64,000 bases of DNA from Lanius collurio (Eukaryota > Chordata > Aves > Passeriformes > Laniidae). The stretch is taken from the NCBI GenBank assembly GCA_020086605.1, contig JACBWW010000096.1:1-64000 (forward strand), in the 5' to 3' direction. Position 1 is the first letter of the stretch, and each line of letters opens with the position of its first letter. The notes beneath the pieces were generated by a model that ran no database searches, was not told the origin of the DNA, and saw only the letters and a list, made by a program, of their open reading frames with translations. This document shows positions 23,486 through 36,154 of the stretch, piece by piece. The position numbers and the translations under genes were made by a program.

Positions 23486-25594
23486 AAGGTCTACAAACAC
23501 ACAAGTATATAAATATAATGTTACATAGATGAAATAAAAGAATCCTGTTTTCCCCTCCTTTTGCAAACTGTGAGGCATTCTGCAATTACACTTTCAGGCT
23601 TGCTGGAGCACAGAGTGGTGTGTCCACTGTTACAGATTCAGTTCTGCTCTTAACAGTCATTGGAATCATGAGGCATGACTTTGTCAATTATTGCTGGCTT
23701 TCCAAGCTCCCACACCTTTCTCTTCTGGCTGCCATGAGGACTTTGGGGAATGTGGTCATAGCATTTCTGTGGACATGATGGCAAACAGTAGCCATTAGGC
23801 CTCAAAAAAGCTAGAAACACCTTATAAAGTCATCTATCCTGCATCCTCTTCCACCTCTACATCCTCCTGGCATGCTGCTGCTGGGGGTGACACCAAGCTG
23901 AGTATACACAGTCAGTAGAGCAGGAAATTGGCTCCATTTTGGTCATTAAATCTGACCCCAAACCCTGTGCACCAGCAGACTTAACAGGGCAAAGCAAGAC
24001 TACTGAAGCATTGCCTTCCCAAAGCAAGAGCTTTTGTTTTTGCCTTGCAGAGTCTTTGTTCTCTGAGCAGAGCAAGGAAGAGGTGGCTGCTCGCTTGAGA
24101 AGATGGAAGGTGACAGCTTGCTGCAGGAATGTCAGTCTGCTTGAGCCATCTAGGAAATCCCTCCTTTTGTGGTGCCTGTGGTAACTTTGAGTAAAGGTCC
24201 TTCCTGCAGCAAAAGGGCAGGACCCATTTGGACTCTGAGCACCACTCATGTTCCCAAGCCCCGTGTGTGACCTGCAGGAGATGCTCTGGGACAGGAGCAG
24301 CATGAATGTGCTTTCCCACTAAAAACTGTCTCGTGCTGGTATGCTGCCAGTAACACTGAAGAAAAAATGGAGATATTTTAAGGGATGACATACTTCCTGA
24401 TGCAGAGAGTATAATCCAGAGAACGGTTAGCACAGAACTTTATCTAGAGGCAGTTTTGAACAGCTGATTGAAGTGTGCAGCCTTAGCTCAATACCTAGAC
24501 TTACAACGCATGTCCTCTGTGAGCTTTAATAAACATTACAGGTAAAAATCCTCACAATACACTGAGATAAATGTGCCTCTGTGTTTTTACCCTCAGGTGA
24601 TTTCCTACATAGAGTGGCTCACTCCTCCTCTGACATACCTGATGTGACTATATGAAGTGACCTAAAGCCTGCCTAAATTCCACCTATTAGTGAGGGTTAA
24701 TGAGTTTCTAATACTGCTATAGGCTGAAATTTTTAACATTAAAATTAATGTAGGTATTCATTGGACTGCAAAAGTAGTAGAATATTTTTTGCTCTAATTT
24801 CAACCTTGCTACGGAAGCCAGATTATATTGGTTGGTACTGCTAGAGAATTTTGTCCAGAAAAAAAACCTTATATATAACCTATTACTATTATGTTACCAG
24901 TGAACAATTCCTTTGTTAAAAAGGAAAAAAAGAAAGGAAGGAGAGAAAGGAAAAGATGGAAGTGAAGGGAATAAAGAAAGATTTTTAAAAGTGGCCAACA
25001 TTTTCTTGGGAAACAAACCTTTTTTCCAGCTCAAAATGAAAATCTGTACAACATAAACAACATTCTGAAAAGGAAGCATACCTCATGAATAGTCTCCTCA
25101 TAGAAAAATAATGTTAGCATTAAATATAAATATGCTCTACATTATGCATACAGAGTAATGCACTATACTTTTGCCTTTCATGAAATGACCTAAGCCCCAT
25201 GAGTGAATTATAGATCTGGGGCTTTCCATCGTGGTATAAATAATTACTATTTCAAAATGTCCCCGAGCAGTATCTGAAAGATAGAAATACAGGGATTTGG
25301 AAACTATGATTTTTTGTATTTTAGGTATTTATACAATGAACATGCATAATCATTTGAATGTTCTGGGCACAAGTGTTAGCAACTGCCATTAAAGTTGCTG
25401 AACGTGCAACATGTGAGCACTCCACAGTTTGCTTTCTGAAAAACAGAATGCTATTTGGATTATTTTTAGATTCACGTTATAAGCTTCATGGGCTTTACCA
25501 AGTAAATCCTACCCTGCCATACATACAATTCCAGCAAATGAAATCTTGGGTATGCAACTGTGCAATTAATACTCATAACACAGCTGTTTCCGTT

Positions 25595-25612
25595 AAAAAA
25601 AAAAAAAAAAAA
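25595..25612 (+). repeat. Poly-A run (A18)
   Basis: Eighteen consecutive A in the CADM2 intron. No retroposed body is recognised upstream. Confidence 0.85.
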
Positions 25613-27855
25613 TCAGATTATGCTGCTAATGTTTTAATACATACTGGTTTTTACTGCGTGAGCACAGGCAGCAAAAGTAGTCATGGCCTGAAACAGTGAA
25701 ATTACAATTTTGCAATCAGACTAGATCTTCAGAGATCAGTTCTTTTTTTCTGTTTATTTTGTCCTTTGATGAAACTAAGAAAACCTTACAAAAACATAAT
25801 GACACTTGTTTTCTAAATTTAGAAAGCCTCTTCAAAAGACTGATTGCCAATGCTGTGAAAATGTACCCATTTTCAAATTTTGGGATTTCCCTGTTACTGT
25901 TTGTTCACAAACAGTGAATGCACTTAAATGAAATAACACACAAATTAAATACCACTCTTAAAATGACTATGAGGAAAAGAAATGTCTCATTTGTTAAAAG
26001 ATGAAACACATCAGATAAACCTTAGACCTAATAAATAAGTAGGTAAGCGCTTTTAATGACCTGCTGACAAAGTTTCAGCGTAGAATATTTTAATATAAAT
26101 TCCCACTTTAGTTAAGCAGAGAAATTTTGGAATAGTTTTTCATGCTTTTGCATAAAGTGTATGTTAATTATTCATCTAATTTCAGTTTCTTCATGCATAA
26201 GTTTCCTTCTTATTTATGCAGAGTAGACTTGACTGAGCAGGCTGTAGGAAAGGGTCAGATAACCCTTTCCTGAGCAAGGGCAAAACAAGCACATTGGTGA
26301 ATGCTGAAATGGCATATTTTGGGGAACATGTGCTTAAGTAGCCCCCTGTATTGCATGTATTTTTGGCTCATATGCTGACGTTTTTTTTAAAAAAAATCAC
26401 TCTGAGCAGGAGATGACTTGGGTTTTGAGGCATCCAAAACAATAATTTGTTTTGGCCATTTCTACTATATGAAAAATTGGAAATATCCTAATTTGCTGTG
26501 GAGCTTAAACAGCATTTACAAAATGAAGAGTTATAAGTTATATGTATTATTCATAAATTACTGTTCCTTAAGGCTGGGAAAAGAAAGGGATGTCCCATTT
26601 CTCACAGAAGTACTGAAACCACCAGCCTACAGTCACTTTTACTGATTTCATGAATAATCAAATGCTGCGGCAAAGTAGAATTGCTCCAATAAGGGATCCT
26701 GGGGCATGGCTCAATGATGAAATTTATATGGCAGAGTAACCTCTTCAAATGACTCCTGATTCTTTCCCCATATTCAGAGACTTGTTATAACCCTTGGTAC
26801 AACTCAACAATATTTCATACTTTTGAAAAAGCCACTGTTTTAAGGGCTTTGCTCAAATCAGATCAGTAAAGCAATATGCATTTTAGGGGGGGGAAACCCC
26901 AAAAGTAAAAAAAGTAAATAATTAGCTCTGTCTTATTTAAAAGGCTGTTGAATTGGTGCAGATAAGGGTGAAAATGAGTGGTGGGGGACTGTGAAGGCTT
27001 CTGGAGAAAATCTAACAAGCACCCTTGAATCAGGAGACATCGAAACCTGCACTGCTATTGAAGTTTCCTAACCAGCAGAGAGCAAACTGCAAAAAGTATG
27101 GAGAGCAAGTAGTTTGAGATCTTCCAAAGTCCATCAGTGAATGTAAGTAACATTAGAAATATCTCCCCATTGATTTTTTTCTTCATATCAGCTTAGTTTC
27201 CCAAGGAGAGAGAGCTCATGTGATTATGCTTTTTCACTCTGCTCAAATTACTTATGAACTGTGGATCCATTACAACAAATTTTAAGAGACAGTAAAGAAT
27301 TTAAGATTCCTGTTTTCTTATCACTAACCTGAGAGGATGGGTTGCAGCAGGAGCTCAGAGCTCATTACATACCAGAGAATGAGTAGGAAAGATGCCTTTA
27401 TAAAAGCCCTAATAGAGACAAAAGCTTCCGTCAAAATCTCTGCCCAAGAATCAATTTTTCATTAGAGGTTTCCCTCCGTTGCAAATACTTTGGTGTCCAG
27501 TATAGTACAGATCCTGTTTGAAGCTTTTCATATGGTTAGGTGGCATTTATAACCTCTGAGCCCTTGCCACCTCACTTTTTTCTCCTTTTTCCAAAACCCA
27601 CCCTTTGTGCTTCTCTTCCTTCTTGTCTCATAACCCGGTCAGCTCACACTGCAGTATTTCTATTATTCAGTTAAAAAGCCACGAGGCACAATCTCATGGA
27701 AAGCAGAGAAGATTCCTTTTTGCAGCTTATGGCACAAACTTGGATTTTAAAATGTATTCAGACTAATGTCATTTCCAAGATTTAGCCATAGGGCCCATAA
27801 AATATTTAACTGTCCCACCAATGTAAGTTTGGGGGATAAAAGTAGAACTTTAAAC

Positions 27856-27921
27856 AAATCAAAACAAACAAGCTAAAAAACCCCAACAGCAAAAAAACAA
27901 AACCCAAACCCCCAAAACAGA
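27856..27921 (+). repeat. A/C-rich low-complexity block
   Basis: Sequence made of aaacaaac, accccaac and aaacccaaac units, intronic. Confidence 0.75.
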
Positions 27922-30639
27922 ACCTCAATGATCTCATCTTACATCAGTAGGAAAACAGACTGAAGTGGGACCTGTCTCACAATAGGGATAGGAGGTTAGA
28001 GTGAAGTGATAGCTAACAAGTTATTTGCCTTAGGAAAAGTGGCAGTAGTGCTGTCTGTGATAAATGCTGGTAAGTAGAATTTACCCATTTTAGCATCTTA
28101 ATTTGGGCACCCCACAGTTCAATTTCCCTTGCCTGGCCTGGAAGGCTGAAACAGGTATTTTTAATCTCTTTTTGTAATATACTACTAACTACTAAAATAC
28201 ATGTACGCCAAACTTGTGAAACTATTGTTAAGGGGGAAAAGAAACTTTCTGCACCTTCATTTAAATTGCAAAGAGTAGCTGCCCAAAGGGGCTGGTTGTG
28301 AAATTCTTTGAAAATGTGTTTTGTTATTAAGCAATTCCGAACTTAAAATATGTGACAAGCTTCTTTATCCTTCAGTGCCTGAGGCAAAGAAGAACAAAAC
28401 AGTGTACTAATATACAGCATATATAAACTGCTATTTTAATAGTAGAACATCATCAACCATAGCGAAGACAGGCAGAAAAAAAATCCTTCTAAACCTTCAA
28501 AAGAATTGATGGCTTTTTCTTCCCATGCTACTTCAGTAGCATATTTGGCCCATTTTGCCTCTAAGTGTTTTTTTTTTTTTCACAAACTGAATTTTATATA
28601 CATTATTATTAAGAAGAGCCTACATCCCAGAAGGACAGAAGTCCCACACTAATGTTTCAGCAGCTGAAACTACAGCTCCTTTTGAAGAGCTCGTGTTGTT
28701 CTCATGAAGCCAAGATTTCTTTCAGAAGAGAGAAAAATGCAAATGTCTTATGATGTGTATTTGTGAGTAGGTAGCCCTTGTCAAAGTGAATAAAAGCATT
28801 ACCCATACCTATTTATTTTGTAAATGTATTTTTTTTAAATGCTTAGAACAGAGTTGTACACCTACAACGTTAAGATGAAAAGTTGAACAATATTTTTCTG
28901 GGTCCTTAGAACCTCATTCCATATTTTGTGCCTGTGTCACTGACACTTTTTTTTTTCCCCAAGATTTCTTTCTTTTCCCTTTCTTTTTTTTTTCCCCCTT
29001 AGTGCTGCTTTAAAAGCTCCAGTTTCCTGAAGGAAACAGTTCCTCTAATTAGAGCACATAAAAGACCTTTCTTATTGACAACATTATATTTCTGGCTGTC
29101 AATAAACTCATTAATTGCTTCAGACTTTGTCTTAGAAAAAAAAAGAACTGAGATCTGCAACTTTTTGCCTTCATCTTATTTTCTGTAGAGGATAATTAAG
29201 TCAATTCTGGGTTTGAAGAAATACTTGCAGCCCATCCAGCTATAACTTCTGTCTACTGAAACAGGAGGCTGTAGGGAAAGAGATAACTGGCACAGATGAC
29301 ATGAGAATTTCCCTGTTAAGTTGAATGAGTCAACTGTTCCAGTATTTTAATTTTCACTTTCTTGTGAAGTTCCAGAATGCTCAGTGCCTTCAATGCAGTA
29401 AAAAAAAAAAAAAAAGATTGAACTTTGGAAACATCCACCTACTAGGTACTTTAAAAAAAAAAAGAAAAAAGAAAAAAGAAGAACCTATCTCTACCTAGAA
29501 AAAAGAGATTCATGACTTCCTACTTTGGAAGAAAAAAACACATTTCATATGTGTCATCTTTCTTTTGATGACTTCCCATCAATTAATATAGGAAGATCCC
29601 TGCTCTTGCTTTTCTTTGTCAAAAAAGGCCAGAGACCAGATGGAGTAGGTGTGCGCACAACTCCTTTTCCTGTCACCAGAAGTTAATTATCTATATAAAT
29701 ATTAAACCATTCTCTCATTAATACAGAAACTGGAGATGCCAGTTTCTTCCCCCTTTCCTAGAGTACCTTTAATCTGTGGCTTTTGGTTGCTTCCTACAGA
29801 CTTTGATTTGCTGGAGAAAACAGGAGCAGGCCTGTGTGGGAAGGGAGTGTGGCACCCCTGCTCCGGGGAGTTGGCTGAGCTTGGGCATCTGCTGCTGCCT
29901 GCCATCACAGGGGCTGGGGCCAGGCTCAGATGGTCTCTGGAAGTCTTATCTTTCACATATCAGGACAAAGCAACTCATTACCACCACAACAGACATTAAG
30001 AATTATGGGGAGATTGCTCCAAGCTTCCTCCCCTAACTTAAGGAAGGCCCAAGAGCTAAAGCCTACTGGAAAGTAGCATAAATATTTCCACCGTAGCTTC
30101 TTTGCCACCTTGTTTTCATGCTACCTGTTACATGAATGCTCTCACTGATTGCTTCTCAGAGCTAATCAGTATCACTGCAGAGCTCAGATAAATACCTCCT
30201 CAAGTACGCAGGGGAACAAAGACACACTTTCAGTTCAGAAGTGGCATGAAACAAATGGATGGGGAGGATCAGTGGAAAGAGAGACAAAGCTGTTCCCCAT
30301 GGCAGAAGCTGTGAAGGAGGAGGTTTTCTTACCAGTAAGGCAGAGCCATGCACATAAAGTTAGCTGAAAACAGCTAGAGCTGAGTAAAGCACAGAGAATC
30401 AGCAACAGGTTCACAGTTGTACAAGCTGCATTGTACTGAATACGTTAAAGAGAGTTTAAAAACCAAGAAGGGCACATTTAACTTAATTGAAGAACATCTC
30501 TAATTAAAACTTTGTTCTGTGGTGGAAGAAAACCTATTGTTCAAATGAATTCTTTATGCTTGTCATACTAATTTAATCAGATTAGAGTAATAATAAGCTT
30601 ATAATGATATCAAAACACCCCAGTAAACCAGCCATTTAC

Positions 30640-30712
30640 AGCCAGAATCTGACACCTTATTCAGGCTGAACAGCAATTTAATCTGTCATGGGACTACTCA
30701 GTATGAGTAACT
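30640..30712. mobile_element. Decayed MITE fragment, GCCAGAATCTGA type
   Basis: The sequence gccagaatctgacaccttat, a diverged middle, then catgggactactcagtatga corresponds to one arm and the centre of another ancient amniote fold-back repeat (GCCAGATTCTGA ends, GGGACTACTC centre). The second arm is not recognisable. It lies within the 40-kb CADM2 intron. Confidence 0.45.
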
Positions 30713-32071
30713 GCAACAGAAGAGCCTCTTTGGCAGTTAATAGTATATTTTATCTGTCATGTATCTCCAGAAGATTAGCCAGGTATACTTGTGGTTAGGG
30801 TAGTAACTGATCCAAAAGAGGATGTTGAGTGATCCAGCTCATCTCAGAAAGAGAGATGTGAGAGCCATTAGCAGAGATAGCCCCTTGTAATGAACAGAGT
30901 AACAGGAATGGAGAGTAAATTATTGATAAGGTCAGCACCACCATTAATATGTGAGGCATCTACAATAGCTGCTCTAATTAGGGCACAAAACCTTATGTAA
31001 AGTTTTTGTGACAATGGCAACAACCATTTGTGAAGTTCCTTATCCAAGAGACAAATCTACCTTCAATTTGTTTGAATTTTTGCCTGTGGTTTAACTGAAT
31101 GCTATCCATTCTTCATTTCAACCCTGTACTAATGGAAACAACAATATTTTCCCCTTTTAATAATGACATGCTTGATGGAATTCAATATCTTAAACAAATC
31201 CTCCTCTGGGAACATTAAGACTGTTGTTTTCAGATGCCTTTAAGTTAAATACCATCCAGCTATTAGTAAGAGATTGTTTGCTCTTAAAGCCATCGATTGG
31301 TAATGGGTTTACTAAGAATAACGTTGATCTTTGCTTTCCTAAAGGCTTTCTGTATTCATAAAAAAATAAAATTACACAGTCTTTGGTTTATGGGCCTATT
31401 TTCTTTTTTTTAAACTTGGCAACATGCATTAATTTCCAGCAGCATGATCTCCACTGTCAGCACCACTGGCTGCAACACACCCAGATTCTACCAAGGGGGT
31501 CACATCCCCACCAGTTAGCAACTGACAGATTCATTTCCTACCTTCTCCTGAGACAGCGACGAGGACTGAGAAACCAGAGGTCCACTGTAATTACTATGTA
31601 TATTTCAGATTAAATAAATGTGATAAAAGCCTCCATCTGGCTGTTGATCAAACATGCAGAGGCAGGCTGATTTTCAGTGACATATTACAATATGTCTCTT
31701 GTAACAGTCCCTAATGCCAGCCTGTAAATTACTTACACTTGGGATTACTTGACTACAGCAGACAGAAATATTACTCACTGCTAAAGTGCTGCCTACTGGG
31801 AGCATGGGAGATGTGGTCTAATCTTAAAGTTGTTAAGCAAGGCATTAAGAAATAATGGGGCCATGTTTATTTTACTAAATGCTGATTGTGCTCACACTGT
31901 TTGAAGATGGCAGACCCAATTTAATAGCAGCCTGAGCTTTTTCCAGATGCTGGAAAGCTGTAGAAAGTCTAACACTGGGGAAATAAGTATCAGTAGTGTT
32001 CTTGAGGAGAACTTTAAAAATCAGAAAAATCCTGCAAAATACATCAATAGTTTCAAATTATACACTGTCTG

Positions 32072-32182
32072 TAAAAAAAAAAATAAAAATCAAACAGTTC
32101 AGGGCCTTCCATAAAAAAAAAAAAACAAAACAACAACCAAACACCTCAAAAAAAGAAAAAAAAAATTCAAGGAAAAAATAGA
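32072..32182 (+). repeat. A-rich low-complexity block
   Basis: Several poly-A runs with aaacaaaacaac spacers. A 61-codon Lys-rich frame here is an artefact of the A content. Confidence 0.8.
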
Positions 32183-34323
32183 AAATTATGCTGCCATTTC
32201 ACCATTTACTTTACATCTTTCCTTGCAGTGGTGGCTGCAACAAGTGGACAGTCAAAATTTAGTACATTACTGAAGGTCTTTATAAAACACAGGTTAAGAC
32301 AGAAATGCTGGGGGAAAATATCTGGAGGATATTCACAGAGCAACTAATTGTGGTTTGAAGGGCTTTTCTTATGATTTACAGCTTACTGAGCTTTATAGCT
32401 CTCAAATTAACAACAAAATTAATTCAATATTGAGAAAAAACCCCAGGGAAATATAATCTCCAAGTCAAACAATGGATATTTCTGGTCAACCCTATAACAT
32501 TGTTGTGGCTGTTATAGAACATTCATTCTTGTCCAAAAAATGTACCAGGACACTGTGTAAATCAACGTGCTGCCCATCAAAAAGAGTTTTGGCCTTGTAA
32601 ATTCTCACTCTAAAGCTGAGCAGAAAGCCCATGCTGCTCTACAGCTCTTAAATGGACAGCATCTTTGTATTGCAGAAGTTAAAATTTGTTTCCACGTAGA
32701 TATGAGTCTGGAAAAAAGTCCTAGAAAGCATTATGAGCCTAAGAAAAACCTAGAAATATTCTGCTCATCCATCTCCTATGGGATCGCTTCAACAAGAAAT
32801 TTTCCTTTCTTTCCCTTCCCAGTTCTTATCCTGTTTTAACTGCATGAGATTTGCCATATAAACCCTTCACCTTAAATTGTCTCATTAGCCTGCATCACTT
32901 AGCATCCACTCTTACTTAACTGAAGTGGTTCATTAAAAGACATTTCCTTTTAAAAGACCTCTAAAAACTCAGTCCTCTCTTTAGGAAGTCAAGAAGACAA
33001 ATTGTGAAAGTAGAAAACAATGTTCTAAATAAATCTGGAATTAACACAACTCTTCCAAATGCCACTGCTTAAGCAACTTTTCTTTACTTCTTTCCTTCTT
33101 CTCTTCCTTCCTAATGAGTCTGTTGCCTTTGCATTATAGCCATGTAAGGGACATGATGTTTCTCTCTGAAGTATTCTGAATGCTGAAACTGATTAAAAAT
33201 AAAGTTGCCCTTCAAAAACATGATTTTGATCACTATGACACCCTCTTTGATGCAGAAACTTCTGTTAGTCAGTGAAATTTTGGATATGACTATCTAACCA
33301 ACATCTCCAACAGCATCATTCCTGACATGCAAGCATTAGACACTGCATTCAGCTGAAAACCAGACATTGTTTCCGAGAGCTGTGAAGGCAAGTGTGGATA
33401 TTTCAAGGGTGTTATAGCCCTTAATTCAGTAAAATATGTAAGCCTGCAACAAATTAACTTAAGACATGACTGAGTGCTTCTGTTGATTTGGAACTGGGCT
33501 GTTCAATCCCAGCTCCAGTTTACAAGACCCTGGCTACCAGAGGAGACACAGGCAACTTAAAGAAGCAGCTAGGAATCCTTTAGCTGTGAGAAGCAGAGTT
33601 TTTAGCCTTCCTTGCCTTCTGGAAAGCTTTAGCAGGCTGCTCCTCCTCCCATGGAGGTGAGAGTCATGAATTCAGAGCCCACTGTGACAGCTTCTCTCTG
33701 ACACCAGCATGTCTGGGTCTGGTGCCAGCGGCAGCAGCGAGCCCACAGCGCTGGGCACAGCATAATCACAGAGTGCCCCTTGCTGGGAGCAGCCTCTCAT
33801 CAAAGCCCTGCTCCCATCACCTGGGCCACGGAGGCAGCATGGGCCTGTTCCTTCAATATCCATTCTGATACCTAAGGTGGAAAGGGGTTTTTTACACCTT
33901 GTGGTGGAGTAAAATCATAAAACCGTGCACGTGCTGTGACAGTCTGCTCACAGCAACATGTAAGGGCCAGAGGTTGCAAAGGTGTCCTCCAGGACATCAT
34001 GCTGGTGGCACCCTTTGAGAGGCAGGTTTTTCCAGGGAATAAGCATGGAAAATCAGATCTAAATCCCTGCCATTCAACAAATGCCTTGATATGTGTTTTG
34101 GCAGAGTGTTCTCTTTATCTGAGCCTCAGTTCCTCTAAAATAAAGCGAGGCTCAGGAGCCTTGGCTCATAGAAGGAATTATAAAAGAATGATTTTAGATA
34201 TCCCAGTAGTGCTGGTAAGGCAGGCACTTTACCTGCCTTTACATATAATTCTCTATGTAACAGTATTTTAAACTATTTGAACTGGACTTTTGTGGGTTTA
34301 ATTCTTACTAAGCTTTTAGTTGG

Positions 34324-34341
34324 ATATATATATATATATAT
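34324..34341 (+). repeat. AT microsatellite
   Basis: (AT)9, intronic. Confidence 0.85.
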
Positions 34342-35283
34342 TCTTTTTTGTGTAAAAGGATACTGAGTATATATTATTATGAATTTGCATAATAAAGAAA
34401 TTAAAAGCTGGATGCTTTTATTTCAGAGAGATGAGACTGAACAAGACAGCCATACGCAGCTACGGCACTGGAAGTAATTCACACCAGGTAAATGATGAAG
34501 ATAAAAATAAACAGAAATATGGGAATATGCCAGAAATAGGATGAATCTGCTTCCAGACTATGGAAACAAGCAGAGAAGTATTAGGGATGCTGTTAAACGT
34601 TGTTAAACAGGTCAACATGAACCCTTGGGTTCATAAATAACCTTGAATTTAACAGGAAAAGATGTTCCATTTTAATAATAAAATCATTGAAGATGTATGT
34701 CAGCTGATACAAGAAGGTACCATAGAATTAATGTTTAAAAAATGAACAGCTATACTCTCCGGGCTTCAGTTTTCTTTTTCATCCCAATAATGTCTACTTT
34801 CCCACAAGTGCTAATAATTTATGCATTACAATTAAACTTAGAAAATTACGATTAAAACTTCTTTATATTTAGTTACATGAAGTACCTAAAATCTCAGGGG
34901 AGCAATTAAATATTAAATGCTTTATTTGTATGCTAATCAAATGCAACAACACAATTTGCAACTTTAAAATTACATGAAGCAATCAAACCTGCACCTAGTG
35001 GTCAAGGTTTCAGGGGACAATAGGGTAATCTTACCATCTTTGTCACCACTGAGCAGCAAAAGCAACTAAAAAATCAGAAAACAAGACCCATAAAATGTTA
35101 ATGTTTTAGAATATTGTGTGTACAGGTAGAGTGACTTCTTTTAATAACTTGAGTAAGCATTCCAGCATGAAAAAGTTAGGTATTTATAGGGACCTTTGAA
35201 CCTTTCGTTGCTGACACGTGGTTAAATCTTCATGGTACTATAAACCACTATTGTTCCAAAAGCTACCATGGCTCTGCAGGTAT

Positions 35284-35740
35284 TGATGCCTTTTCCTGGT
35301 CTTAAAATCAAGAGTCAAACACAGTTAGAAGAGAAAAAGGGATTTTACCTTGGTATTTATTTTAAGGATCCTTAGGTGCACTACATCCAGGCTGAATGCA
35401 CTGAAATGCAGAGCACCAATCACACCCCCAGAAGATCTGGTATAACGTTATAGGTTTTACTAATTAGCATATCTATCAAAAATTCCCCAATGAGAGGCTT
35501 GAATGAGCCCCCCTCCCCAAGGAACCTTCCCCTGGGTGGTTCTATCTCAGTTTACAGAATGTGTTCTGGAGAGGACCTTGGGGTCTGGGGCACACTGACC
35601 CCTACTTACAAAGTTTCTAAAATGCTTAGTCTTCTAGCTGAACAAACAAGTCCAGGAATGGAGGCGAAAAGCACTAAGAATACAGAAGATTTAAAAAGGT
35701 ATAACAGGGGTACAAAAGGCAAAAAATCATCATGGAATCA
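35284..35740 (-). mobile_element. Probable solo LTR of an avian endogenous retrovirus
   Basis: On the minus strand the segment starts TGATTCC and ends GGCATCA, that is TG...CA, and is flanked on both sides by the possible 4-bp target duplication GTAT (35280-35283 and 35741-35744). Inside, the order looks LTR-like: an upstream part with gatatgctaattag, an attggtg (reverse CCAAT) box at about 35415-35425, an AATAAA signal (TTTATT on plus at about 35356), then a pyrimidine-rich end with ctttttctcttctaactg and ttgattttaagaccagg. No internal retroviral genes are adjacent, so it would be a solo LTR of about 457 bp. The family name was not assigned. Confidence 0.55.
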
Positions 35741-35773
35741 GTATAAGACATAACACAATATATTTCACATAAT

Positions 35774-36154
35774 GTATGAGGAGATGCTGGGGGAATGACA
35801 TTTCATTCTGAAGAAGAGAGAGTTGAAGGAGGAAACTCTGTTGCTGTCTTCTACTGCAGGGGAAGGAGAAGAGATGATGGAGCCAGACTTGTGTCAGAGG
35901 TGTGCAAAGAAGAGAGGCAATGGACACAAGCTGGAACATCAAAAGTTCAAACTAGCTATTAAGAAATTCTTATTCACCACAAGGATGGTCAAATACTGGA
36001 ACAAGTTACCCAGAAATGCTGTGGTTTTTCCATACATGAACTTATAAAACAGCTGAATGAGGCCCTGAGCAACCAGATGCATCATGGCCCTGCTCTAAGC
36101 TGGGCTTGGACTGGCTGATCTCCTGAGGTCTGTTAAAACTTCTATCATCCTACA
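35774..36154 (+). mobile_element. CR1 LINE 3' fragment
   Basis: The plus strand shows the 3' end of CR1: gatggagccagacttg, agaggcaatggacacaagct, ttcaccacaaggatggtcaa, tactggaacaagttacccag, then ggccctgagcaacc, and a degenerate terminal octamer region (ctatcatcctaca). A block near 35855-35905 is reshuffled or diverged. It follows the LTR at 35284-35740 by only about 30 bp, so the two insertions are neighbours but in opposite orientations. Confidence 0.88.

Larger units (their letters stand above)
23486..35283. other. CADM2 intron segment, no gene found
   Basis: Non-coding intronic DNA. It contains a somewhat GC-richer stretch at 23840-24330 with two overlapping minus-strand frames of about 150 codons and no recognisable domain, one MITE fragment (30640-30712), simple repeats, and another GC-richer patch at 33660-33860. 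AT-rich, conserved-looking blocks such as 26040-26230 could be regulatory, but this cannot be shown here. Confidence 0.6.

Noticed and set aside
23857..24433. Two overlapping minus-strand frames of about 150 codons in a GC-richer patch
   Set aside because: They use different frames over the same DNA, are rich in Ser, Cys and His without a domain, and are not bordered by clear splice sites matching CADM2 phase. A chance open frame in GC-richer intron is more likely.
33660..33870. GC-richer patch with CAGCGGCAGCAGCG that looks exon-like
   Set aside because: Neither strand gives a recognisable protein, the 63-codon minus frame has no domain, and no splice-bordered frame in CADM2 phase is seen.
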